Part shown: in pieces, positions 18,854 to 26,778 of the stretch
Layout: the number at the start of each line of letters is the position of its first letter
Numbering within the stretch: the stretch's first letter is position 1
DNA from: Prolixibacteraceae bacterium JC049
GTDB taxonomy: Bacteria > Bacteroidota > Bacteroidia > Bacteroidales > Prolixibacteraceae
Direction: 5' to 3'
Length of the DNA: 64,000 nt
Assembly (NCBI GenBank): GCA_023369685.1
Contig: SACZ01000002.1
Location: forward strand, 496,001-560,000
Program-made: the position numbers and the translations under genes
The notes under the pieces: generated by a model
Database searches by the model: none
The model's input: the letters and a program-made list of their open reading frames with translations, nothing else
Told to the model about the DNA's origin: nothing

Positions 18854-19432
18854 ATGCGTTTATTCAAAATTTTTAAGCCCCCCGGAAAGTGGAACTTTCC
18901 AGTAATCCTGTTACTGGGAACTTTTTGCGGCTTGGGAGTGTACGTATTGTATCTGTCCAAAGCTCACTCATATCTTTCCGATAAACCTGAAACATGCGTC
19001 AATTGTCACGTCATGGCTCCACAATATGCTACGTGGAATCACAGTTCGCATCGCGAATGGGCTACTTGTAACGACTGTCATGTTCCTCATGACAGTGAAT
19101 TCAACAAATACTACTTTAAAGCAAAAGATGGCCTGTACCATGCTACCATGTTTACTTTACGTAAAGAGCCACAGGTTATTCAGATTAAAGATGCAGGAAA
19201 AAAAGTAGTTCACAACAACTGTGTACGTTGTCACACACAACAAGTTACCGACCCAAAACTGGCTGCAACAGTCAAAAATCACCATGAAAACATGGAAGGT
19301 CGTGTTTGTTGGGAATGCCATCGCGAAGTACCTCACGGAAGAGTGAATAGCTTATCCAGTGTTCCTAATGCCAGAGTACCATTATTATCTAGTCCGGTAC
19401 CCGAGTGGCTAAAAGAGATGACTAAAGATTAA
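18854..19432 (+). CDS. nrfH: NrfH, tetraheme quinol dehydrogenase of nitrite reductase
   Basis: The 192-residue membrane cytochrome passes electrons from menaquinol to NrfA. One N-terminal anchor helix (about 15-35) is followed by four CxxCH heme motifs: CVNCHVM (Cys48-His52, with the Met54 typical of the first NrfH heme), CNDCH (72-76), CVRCH (123-127) and CWECH (152-156). The ATG at 18854 gives the usual short cytoplasmic head; an earlier in-frame ATG would add 8 residues. It starts the nrf cluster, 58 bases before nrfA. Confidence 0.95.
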   Translation: MRLFKIFKPPGKWNFPVILLLGTFCGLGVYVLYLSKAHSYLSDKPETCVNCHVMAPQYATWNHSSHREWATCNDCHVPHDSEFNKYYFKAKDGLYHATMFTLRKEPQVIQIKDAGKKVVHNNCVRCHTQQVTDPKLAATVKNHHENMEGRVCWECHREVPHGRVNSLSSVPNARVPLLSSPVPEWLKEMTKD

Positions 19433-19453
19433 ATAAACAGAATAAACCAAATA

Positions 19454-19470
19454 CCAGACAACCAGTCTGG
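19454..19470 (+). other. Intercistronic hairpin between nrfH and nrfA
   Basis: CCAGAC and GTCTGG form a perfect 6-bp stem with a 5-base loop in the 58-base spacer. No T-run follows, so it is not a terminator. Confidence 0.45.
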
Positions 19471-19490
19471 AATGAAAATATTAAACTGAG

Positions 19491-21020
19491 ATGCTTATGA
19501 AGCCGATTAATCAAATTATTCAGAAACGCCCTTGGGTAGCTTGGATATTATTCCTGGTAACAATGCTAGTTGTTTTTCTACTGGGCTTATTAGCCTCTTC
19601 AATCACAGAAAGAAGAGCTGAAGCAGTTTTTGTAAATACTCCAACTGCAGAAATTTCAGATTTCGAACCTCGTAATGAAGTTTGGGGAGAAAGTTATCCT
19701 CGTGAGTTTGAAACTTACTATCAAACAGCCGACTCTACCTTTTTAAGTAAATACAATGGTGGTGGCATGATTGATATGCTAGAAGTTGATCCTCGTTTGG
19801 TAGTTATGTGGGCAGGTTACGGTTTCGCAAAAGACTACAATCAAGGACGCGGTCACTTTTATGCAATTGACGACTTACGTAACTCATTACGTACAGGAGC
19901 TCCAATGAAAGATACAGATGGCCCTATGCCTTCTACTTGTTGGACATGTAAAAGTCCTGACGTACCTCGCGTAATGAACGAAAAAGGTGTTGCCGAATTC
20001 TACAAAGGGAAATGGGCTCGCTTAGGTTCCGAGGTAGTTAATCCAATTGGATGTGCTGATTGTCACGATCCTAAAACAATGAACCTACGCATTACTCGTC
20101 CTGCTCTAGTTGAAGCATTCGAGCGCATGGGTAAAGATATCAACAAGTCAACTCACCAAGAGATGCGTTCTTTGGTTTGTGCTCAGTGTCATGTTGAGTA
20201 CTATTTCAATAAGAATGTAGAAAAAGGTGCTGCTTACCTTACTTTCCCTTGGGACAAAGGTATGTCGGTTGAAGCTATGGAAGAATACTACGACGAAATG
20301 GGCTTCAAAGATTGGACACATAAATTGAGTAAAGCTCCTATGCTTAAAGCACAGCATCCTGGATACGAAGTTTACCTAACAGGTGTTCACGCGAAGAGAG
20401 GTGTTTCATGTGCCGATTGTCATATGCCATATAAGAGTGAAGGTGGTCAGAAATTCACCGACCATAAAATCCAGAGTCCTCTTAACAACGTAGCTAACTC
20501 ATGTCAGGTATGTCACCGCGAAGAAACGAAGCAATTGGTTGCTGATGTTTACGAACGTCAAGATATGATCATCGAAAACAGAGATAAGCTGGAAGAACTA
20601 GTTGTTCGCTCTCACGTTGAAGCTAAGAAAGCATGGGATCTAGGTGCTAAGGAAGATCAAATGAAAGACATCTTAATGGGAATCCGTCACGCACAATGGC
20701 GCTGGGACTATGCAGCTGCCAGCCACGGAGGTTCTTTCCACTCGCCAGTTGAAACAAGTAGAGTTATCTCTACAGGTATCACAATTGCACAAGAGACTCG
20801 TATTAAGCTTGCCCGTCTTCTTTCAGACTTAGGATACAATAAGGAAGTTCCTTATCCAGATATCTCAACAAAAGCAAAAGCTCAAAAATACATTGGCTTA
20901 CCAGTTGAGAAACTAAAAGCTGACAAAGAAGTATTTAAAAAGAAAATAGTTCCAATGTGGGACAAGAAAGCTGAAGCTAGAGAAGGTAGCTGGGGCAAAA
21001 AAGGAAATAAGAAAATCTAA
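19491..21020 (+). CDS. nrfA: NrfA, pentaheme ammonia-forming nitrite reductase (cytochrome c552)
   Basis: The 509-residue periplasmic enzyme reduces nitrite to ammonium with six electrons. A hydrophobic signal/anchor occupies about 13-36. Five heme sites are visible: the catalytic CWTCK (Cys150-Lys154), then CADCH (188-192), CAQCH (230-234), CADCH (307-311) and CQVCH (338-342). The active-site lysine motif is intact. The start may be the first ATG or the ATG two codons later. It pairs with nrfH, and the downstream ResB and CcsA genes are good candidates for attaching its hemes, including the unusual CxxCK heme. Confidence 0.97.
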   Translation: MLMKPINQIIQKRPWVAWILFLVTMLVVFLLGLLASSITERRAEAVFVNTPTAEISDFEPRNEVWGESYPREFETYYQTADSTFLSKYNGGGMIDMLEVDPRLVVMWAGYGFAKDYNQGRGHFYAIDDLRNSLRTGAPMKDTDGPMPSTCWTCKSPDVPRVMNEKGVAEFYKGKWARLGSEVVNPIGCADCHDPKTMNLRITRPALVEAFERMGKDINKSTHQEMRSLVCAQCHVEYYFNKNVEKGAAYLTFPWDKGMSVEAMEEYYDEMGFKDWTHKLSKAPMLKAQHPGYEVYLTGVHAKRGVSCADCHMPYKSEGGQKFTDHKIQSPLNNVANSCQVCHREETKQLVADVYERQDMIIENRDKLEELVVRSHVEAKKAWDLGAKEDQMKDILMGIRHAQWRWDYAAASHGGSFHSPVETSRVISTGITIAQETRIKLARLLSDLGYNKEVPYPDISTKAKAQKYIGLPVEKLKADKEVFKKKIVPMWDKKAEAREGSWGKKGNKKI

Positions 21021-21037
21021 TTCACCACGAAAATACA

Positions 21038-21065
21038 ATGCCCCCTTGATCCATCGAGGGGGCAT
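21038..21065 (+). terminator. GC-rich hairpin after nrfA (probable weak terminator)
   Basis: AATGCCCCCT pairs with AGGGGGCATT across an 8-base loop. Only three T follow, so it may attenuate or stabilise the nrfHA mRNA 3' end rather than fully terminate. Confidence 0.6.
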
Positions 21066-21120
21066 TTACTTATCCAAACTTCTGATTTAGATAATTTTTT
21101 CAAACTAAAACTTATTCGAT

Positions 21121-22356
21121 ATGAAATGTAAAGCTTTGCTAATACTTTTGGTACTATTGGGGAGTACTGGTATTTCTTTTGGTCAATTTAAACTGAGCGG
21201 AGAATTTCGTCCTAGAACTGAATTAAGTCACGGTTACAAAGCATTGGCTGCACCAGATCAGGATGCGTCTCTATTCACATCTCAGCGTACCAGATTGAAC
21301 TTTAATTACCAAAACGAATGGGTTAAAACCATGTTGGTTCTTCAGGATGTTCGTACCTGGGGTAATCAAAAACAATTGGTTGCAAACGAAGATAAAGCCA
21401 CATCAATCCACCAGGCTTGGGCTGAAATAATGCTTACTAAAGACCTATTCCTAAAAGCGGGTCGTATGGAGTTGGTTTACGATGACCATCGTATTTTCGG
21501 TAGTGTAGGCTGGGCGCAACAAGCACGTAGTCACGATCTTTTCTTACTGAAATACGAAGGAAATGTAAAACTACACTTTGGTATCGCACACAACGAAAAC
21601 AATAACATTAAAGATGGTTTTTATGGCGGACCTAACGCATACAAAGCCATGCAGTTCTTGTGGTATAACAATACTGGCGAGAAAATGGGAATGAGCTTAT
21701 TGTTCTTAAACAATGGTGTTCCTTACATCGAAGACAACAAAGAAAAAATTCGCTACAGCCAAACCATTGGTGGTCGCTTCACTTATAAAGAAGGTAATTT
21801 CAACCTGGGCACCAACCTTTACTATCAGGGCGGAAAGCATAAGTCGGGTAAAGACGTTAGTGCTTTGAACTTAGGAATTGATGCTTCACTTAAAGCTGGT
21901 GAAAACTGGACATTCATTGGTGGTTTCGAACACCTTTCAGGTACCGACTACAATGAATCAGAAGACATGAAGTCATTTACTCCATTCTATGGAACCAACC
22001 ATAAATTCAACGGATTCATGGACTATTTCTATGTTGGAAACCATGTTGGAAGCGTTGGTTTGAATGATATTTACCTAAAAGCGAAGTACAAAAAGAACAA
22101 GTTCTCGATGGGAGCAGACCTTCATTTCTTTAGCGCAGCTGCCGATGTATCATCAACTGCTGACAAAGGACTAGGAACAGAGTTGGATTTGTATTGTGCA
22201 TACAAACACAATAAAGCTGTAACATTTAGTGCTGGTCTTTCAAATATGTTTGGAACTGATGCACTTCAGGAACTTAAAGGAGGAGACAAAGGCGAAAGCA
22301 ACTACTGGGGATATTTTATGATCACCGTTAAGCCTTCATTCCTAAACTTAAAATAG
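21121..22356 (+). CDS. Outer-membrane porin, alginate-export-like family
   Basis: The 411-residue product has a signal peptide ending at about residue 21 (ISFGQ). The mature chain begins KLSGEFRPRTELSHGY and continues in repeating amphipathic strands (for example LNFNYQNEWVKTMLVLQDVRTWG and LFLKAGRMELVYDDHRIFG), as in alginate-export/porin-type barrels. Such genes often accompany periplasmic respiratory reductases in Bacteroidota, so import of nitrite or another anion is a plausible inference. It is in line with nrfHA and separated by 100 bases and a hairpin. The true solute is unknown. Confidence 0.8.
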   Translation: MKCKALLILLVLLGSTGISFGQFKLSGEFRPRTELSHGYKALAAPDQDASLFTSQRTRLNFNYQNEWVKTMLVLQDVRTWGNQKQLVANEDKATSIHQAWAEIMLTKDLFLKAGRMELVYDDHRIFGSVGWAQQARSHDLFLLKYEGNVKLHFGIAHNENNNIKDGFYGGPNAYKAMQFLWYNNTGEKMGMSLLFLNNGVPYIEDNKEKIRYSQTIGGRFTYKEGNFNLGTNLYYQGGKHKSGKDVSALNLGIDASLKAGENWTFIGGFEHLSGTDYNESEDMKSFTPFYGTNHKFNGFMDYFYVGNHVGSVGLNDIYLKAKYKKNKFSMGADLHFFSAAADVSSTADKGLGTELDLYCAYKHNKAVTFSAGLSNMFGTDALQELKGGDKGESNYWGYFMITVKPSFLNLK

Positions 22357-22663
22357 ACCGATTTTTTGAACAACAATAAGCTGAGTTCGATATAAATTAC
22401 TGAATTCAGGATAATCAAAAAGCATCAGACACAAATAAGCGTCCGATGCTTTTTCTTTTTATCTTTAAGTATCCAAGATTCGATTTTAGTTTACTGGACA
22501 TTCTGATTATCAGAGAATTTGTAGCATGACAATCGTGTTTTCAGATAATTTTAATTGAACAATTTGAAAATCCAGTAATCCATAGATCGTTTTTAATTGT
22601 TTATACTAAAACAACCTGTAAAGAATCCCCTAATAAAGACTAACAGCTTTAAAACGAACAACA
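22357..22663. other. Intergenic region between the porin and resB
   Basis: The 307 bases hold the porin terminator and then an AT-rich promoter-like region for the maturation genes, including a 13-bp palindrome at 22502-22514. No reading frame is credible. Confidence 0.5.
22416..22456 (+). terminator. Rho-independent terminator of the porin gene
   Basis: AAAAAGCATC-AGAC pairs with GTC-CGATGCTTTTT, with a single mismatched base and a 10-base loop, followed by a T-rich tail. Confidence 0.8.
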
Positions 22664-23893
22664 ATGCCGGAAACCCAGAATAAGATCATGTGGCAAGCTC
22701 CTTGGGGCTACCGCGAAAGTTTCAGTATTTCTGTAGGACTACTTTTTATTGGATGGCTATTAGAGTGGTTCAGCAATGCTCCGCTGGTTGAAATTGCCAG
22801 TTATCCCACCAATAGATATATGGCTGTAATTTGGCTTACAGTTGGTGCCGTTTTATTTTTTACAGCTCGAAAAAACTTTCTGGTAAAATGGTTATCGTCT
22901 GTTCCTGCGGCAATTGCCTCTGTTGGTTTACTGGCACTTTTAAGCTTATTCTTAGGCTTCTTTGCACAAACACCCAACGACACTTCTATACTGGGTCGAT
23001 TAGGTATTTCACACATGACCGATAGCTGGCCTTTCTTAATTGCCATTCTTTGGGTTATTATTTGTTTAGAGATGGCTGTTTTAAAACGAATACGCCGCTT
23101 TAAATGGAAAGATACCTGGTATATTCTTAGTCATCTGGGATTATTAATTGCAATCATAGGAGGAGTTTTTGGCGCACCCGAGGTGGAACGTTTGGTAATG
23201 AATGCCTTCGAAGGTAGAACCATATGGATGGCTCAACAGCCCGATGGAAAGATGAAAGAAGTTCCTGTAGCTGTTAAGCTAATTAACTTCGACATTGAAG
23301 AATATCCTCCCAAACTGGCAATAGTAGACAACACTACCGGCAAAGTACTAGAAAGCATGGGAAAACCGCAGTACCAGTTAATGGATGAAGACACCCTGCA
23401 GATATGGAAATACCAGATCATTGTGAAAAAGTATTATTCCATGGCTGCCAAAGTGGAGAAAGCTTATTATCCTGTTGAAACCATTGGAGCTGCTCCTGCT
23501 GCGTTAATAACCACAACGCGAAATGGACAAACCACCGAAGGGTGGACATATAGCGGTAGTTTAAATTTTCAACCCGAAGCACTAAAGATCAATTCGGAAC
23601 ATTCACTAATAATGCTTCCTCCTGAGCCCAAACACTATTTTTCAGATGCCGTAGTAATTACTCCCGATCAGAAACGCGATAGTGTTCGTATTCGGGTAAA
23701 CGAAGCAGTAAAGGTTAATGGATGGAAGATTTATCAACTCGACTATGACACCGACATGGGGCGTTGGTCCAATAAATCGGTATTGGAATTGGTACATGAT
23801 CCATGGCTACCGATTGTTTACATTGGAATTTTCATGATGATTGGAGGAGCAATTATGCTCTTCTGGCAAGGTAAAAACAACTCATCTAAATAG
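22664..23893 (+). CDS. resB: Cytochrome c biogenesis protein ResB/Ccs1
   Basis: The 409-residue membrane protein has N-terminal helices at about 20-45, 50-68, 78-102, 120-138 and 152-170, a large periplasmic domain (about 175-375) and a last helix (about 382-402). That is the ResB/Ccs1 layout of system II cytochrome c maturation, which together with CcsA delivers heme and couples it to apocytochromes. Six bases separate its stop from the start of ccsA. In organisms with a fused NrfI/CcsBA, the enzyme next to nrfHA is dedicated to the CxxCK heme; here the same pair is encoded as two genes. Confidence 0.88.
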   Translation: MPETQNKIMWQAPWGYRESFSISVGLLFIGWLLEWFSNAPLVEIASYPTNRYMAVIWLTVGAVLFFTARKNFLVKWLSSVPAAIASVGLLALLSLFLGFFAQTPNDTSILGRLGISHMTDSWPFLIAILWVIICLEMAVLKRIRRFKWKDTWYILSHLGLLIAIIGGVFGAPEVERLVMNAFEGRTIWMAQQPDGKMKEVPVAVKLINFDIEEYPPKLAIVDNTTGKVLESMGKPQYQLMDEDTLQIWKYQIIVKKYYSMAAKVEKAYYPVETIGAAPAALITTTRNGQTTEGWTYSGSLNFQPEALKINSEHSLIMLPPEPKHYFSDAVVITPDQKRDSVRIRVNEAVKVNGWKIYQLDYDTDMGRWSNKSVLELVHDPWLPIVYIGIFMMIGGAIMLFWQGKNNSSK

Positions 23894-23899
23894 ACAAGT

Positions 23900-24697
23900 A
23901 TGAACTGGTTCGATTTTCCATATTTTGCAGCTGCAGCTACTCTATTTTGGGTAATTGCCATGATATTGCTATTCGTATCCAACAAGAATACCAATCGATG
24001 GAGCCACGTTTTCATTATTCTGGGACTGGCTACCATGATTAGTTTTGCAACTATACTCTGGGTAAGAATTGGTCGACCACCGATGCGTACTCTTGGTGAA
24101 ACACGACTTTGGTACACTCTTTTTCTGGGCCTCATTGGCTATGCAGGATATCTAAAATGGAAATACCGCTGGTTTATATCGTACAGCTTAGGTATGGCCA
24201 TTCTGTTCCTTGGTATTAATGCTCTTCATCCCGAAACATACGACAAAGTGATGATGCCTGCACTACAAAGTCCTTGGTTTGTACCGCACGTTATTGTCTA
24301 TCTTTTTGCTTATGCATTATTGGCAGCGTCGGCATTGGTTGCATTAAAAGGGTGTTGGCTAATGTTCAGAAAGCAATCTACCGAAAAGCTTTTACCTTTG
24401 GCCGATAACATGGTTTACCTTGGTGTTTCATTTTTAACACTAGGTCTGCTGTTTGGAGCGCTATGGGCCAAAGAAGCCTGGGGACACTACTGGACCTGGG
24501 ATCCTAAAGAGACATGGGCATTTCTAACATGGCTAGCATATTTGGGTTATATGCACATCAGACATTTCAGACCAGGAAATGCTAAAACAGCATTTCGAAT
24601 TTTAGTATTTGCATTCGGAATACTTATTCTTTGCTGGTTTGGAGTTTACTATATGCCTTCAGCAAAACAAAGTGTACACACCTATTCACAACAATAA
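23900..24697 (+). CDS. ccsA: Cytochrome c heme lyase subunit CcsA
   Basis: The 265-residue multi-helix inner-membrane protein carries the heme-handling signature WGHYWTWDPKETWAFLTW (about 195-212). A conserved His lies before it (PHVIVYLFAY, about 134) and further His after it, as in CcsA/CcmC proteins. It is short, like bacterial CcsA subunits that work with a separate ResB. It sits in the resB-ccsA operon behind nrfHA. Confidence 0.92.
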   Translation: MNWFDFPYFAAAATLFWVIAMILLFVSNKNTNRWSHVFIILGLATMISFATILWVRIGRPPMRTLGETRLWYTLFLGLIGYAGYLKWKYRWFISYSLGMAILFLGINALHPETYDKVMMPALQSPWFVPHVIVYLFAYALLAASALVALKGCWLMFRKQSTEKLLPLADNMVYLGVSFLTLGLLFGALWAKEAWGHYWTWDPKETWAFLTWLAYLGYMHIRHFRPGNAKTAFRILVFAFGILILCWFGVYYMPSAKQSVHTYSQQ

Positions 24698-24710
24698 AAT
24701 ATTTCAATAG

Positions 24711-26231
24711 ATGGAAAAGAAGAGAGGGGTTAAAAGTTGGCGTCGTTTACACAAATGGCCAGGAATAATATTATCCGTTTTTATTTTACTGTTTTCCATT
24801 TCCGGGATTATTATGAACCACCGAAGTTGGTTTTCGTCTGTAGATATTAACCGATCTTACCTACCTTCTCATTATACTTACAACAACTGGAATTTAGCTG
24901 CCATTAAATCTTCTGTTGCCATCGACAAGAACGCTATTCTGGTATACGGTAATGTGGGAATATGGAAAACAGATACATTGCTTTCTACTCTCCATGACTA
25001 CAATCAAGGATTTCCTAGAGGAATCGATCATCGAAAAGTTGAGTCGATGATAATTGATCAGAATAAAACCGAATGGGCAGGTACTCTTTTCGGTTTATAC
25101 AAAAGAGAAAACGATAACGAGTTGTGGCAAAAAGTCGAACTCCCAGTAGAAGAAGAGCGAATTGTCGACTTGAGAATCCATCGCGAAAAATTGTTGGTTT
25201 TAACCCGTTCTCACATTTTGGTACAATCTGAAAACGATAAATTTAAAACTATCCGACTAAAAGCGACCAGCTCCAATAGCAAGGTGAGCCTATTCAAAAC
25301 CCTTTGGATGCTTCATAGCGGAGAACTTTGGGGAACTGCGGGGAAACTTTTGGTGGATTTCATGGGAATCGTATTCATTATTTTATCTATTACCGGACTG
25401 CTGCACTTCATATTTCCGAAACTTATTCGGTTTAAAAAGAAAAAAGGACAAACCGTTTCCCAGCTTGCTTCCACATTCAAAAGCAATTTAAAATGGCACA
25501 ATAGATTGGGATGGACATTGCTTCCTTTTCTCATTATTGTTACCATTACAGGAATGTTTCTTCGACCTCCGTTACTCATTCCCATCGCATCTACCAAAGT
25601 GGAAAAGATACCATTTACGGAGTTAGATACACCTAATCCTTGGTACGATCAACTTAGAAGAATAATATGGGACAAGAAGGAACAGAAATTCCTACTATCA
25701 ACCAATAATGGCTTTTATTATTGCGATGAAAATTTTTCACAACCTCCGGCTAAGATCGATTTCCAACCACCTGTTAGCATCATGGGCTGTACAGTGCTTG
25801 AACCCATACAACCTGGAGTTTTCATGATAGGATCATTCAATGGCCTTTTTGCCTGGGACATTAAAAATCGAATTGTTTTCGATTACCTGAAAAGAGCCAT
25901 ATGGAAACCTACCAGAAGAGTTGGACCTCCTATTTCTGAGAATATGATTTCAGGGATGATCTTTCTTCCTAACAAGAAACATGTCGTATTCGACTACAGT
26001 CGAGGAGCTTTTGACCCGGCACAAAAAGTACAAATTGGTCATATGCCAACCAATGTAGTGCAGAATTCGCCGATGTCTTTATGGAACTTTGCTCTGGAAA
26101 CACATACTGGTCGTATTTTTGAGCACCTGCTGGGAAAATTCTACATCTTGTATGTACCACTGATTGGCTTACTAACACTAATGCTGTTAATCTCAGGATT
26201 CATCATTTGGAATAGAAGACACCGCTCATAA
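24711..26231 (+). CDS. PepSY-associated membrane protein
   Basis: The 506-residue protein begins SWRRLHKWPGIILSVFILLFSISG-like (first helix about 17-37), the start typical of PepSY-associated TM proteins. It has a large periplasmic part (about 40-205), two helices (about 220-245 and 265-285), a second external part with repeated GLF/GLY-type blades (about 300-470), and a final helix near 482-502. Members occur next to redox enzymes and are thought to handle electrons or metals at the membrane, but no cofactor ligands can be assigned here. It lies 13 bases after ccsA, probably in the same transcript. Confidence 0.78.
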   Translation: MEKKRGVKSWRRLHKWPGIILSVFILLFSISGIIMNHRSWFSSVDINRSYLPSHYTYNNWNLAAIKSSVAIDKNAILVYGNVGIWKTDTLLSTLHDYNQGFPRGIDHRKVESMIIDQNKTEWAGTLFGLYKRENDNELWQKVELPVEEERIVDLRIHREKLLVLTRSHILVQSENDKFKTIRLKATSSNSKVSLFKTLWMLHSGELWGTAGKLLVDFMGIVFIILSITGLLHFIFPKLIRFKKKKGQTVSQLASTFKSNLKWHNRLGWTLLPFLIIVTITGMFLRPPLLIPIASTKVEKIPFTELDTPNPWYDQLRRIIWDKKEQKFLLSTNNGFYYCDENFSQPPAKIDFQPPVSIMGCTVLEPIQPGVFMIGSFNGLFAWDIKNRIVFDYLKRAIWKPTRRVGPPISENMISGMIFLPNKKHVVFDYSRGAFDPAQKVQIGHMPTNVVQNSPMSLWNFALETHTGRIFEHLLGKFYILYVPLIGLLTLMLLISGFIIWNRRHRS

Positions 26232-26292
26232 CCAATGGTAAAATAAACATTTTCACCTTCTTATGCGTCGTATCAGAGAAGATTCAAAAAAG

Positions 26293-26667
26293 ATGCATAT
26301 GAATACCAAAACGAACAAAATTGTATTTTGGACCTCTACAGGCTTACTATCACTGATGATGCTAATGAGTGCGTCCATGTACTTTTTTAAAAATGAAATG
26401 GTTGCTTCTACCTTCGAAGCTTTGGGGTACCCTGTTTACATTATCTACCCACTTGCCATTGCTAAAATACTTGGAGTGGTGGCCATCATTACCAACAAGT
26501 CGAAAATACTGAAACACTGGGCTTATGCAGGTTTCTTCTTCGATTTTGTTCTTGCTCTGTTTGCACATATTGCTGTAAACGATGGCGAATTTATGCCAGT
26601 TCTGGTCGCAATTGTTCTCCTGTTTATCTCTTATAGCTTTGAATGCAAAGTAAGAGGCTGCAAGTAG
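26293..26667 (+). CDS. DoxX-like small membrane protein
   Basis: The product is about 124 residues with four hydrophobic helices (about 10-28, 45-66, 72-92 and 97-116). It has the DoxX-like signature of a conserved Pro/Tyr-rich stretch (EALGYPVYIIYPLAIAKILG) after helix 1. The start is probably the ATG at 26293 or 26299, because the upstream codons are charged and unlike the family. It closes the nrf/maturation gene run. Family members are linked to redox or quinone functions, but no activity can be assigned. Confidence 0.75.
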   Translation: MHMNTKTNKIVFWTSTGLLSLMMLMSASMYFFKNEMVASTFEALGYPVYIIYPLAIAKILGVVAIITNKSKILKHWAYAGFFFDFVLALFAHIAVNDGEFMPVLVAIVLLFISYSFECKVRGCK

Positions 26668-26751
26668 TGTTTTACACTAACTATTGTGACAAATAAATGG
26701 TTAAAGACCATTAAAAAACATAAAAAAACAACCGTAGCCTCTAAGAAATGC

Positions 26752-26759
26752 TATTTTTG
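26752..26759 (+). promoter_or_regulatory. Putative -7 box for the acyl-CoA synthetase gene
   Basis: TATTTTTG matches TAnnTTTG. Transcription would begin near 26766, which supports the ATG at 26779 over the earlier in-frame ATG at 26686. Confidence 0.5.
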
Positions 26760-26778
26760 TAGCAGTAATTACGTGAAC

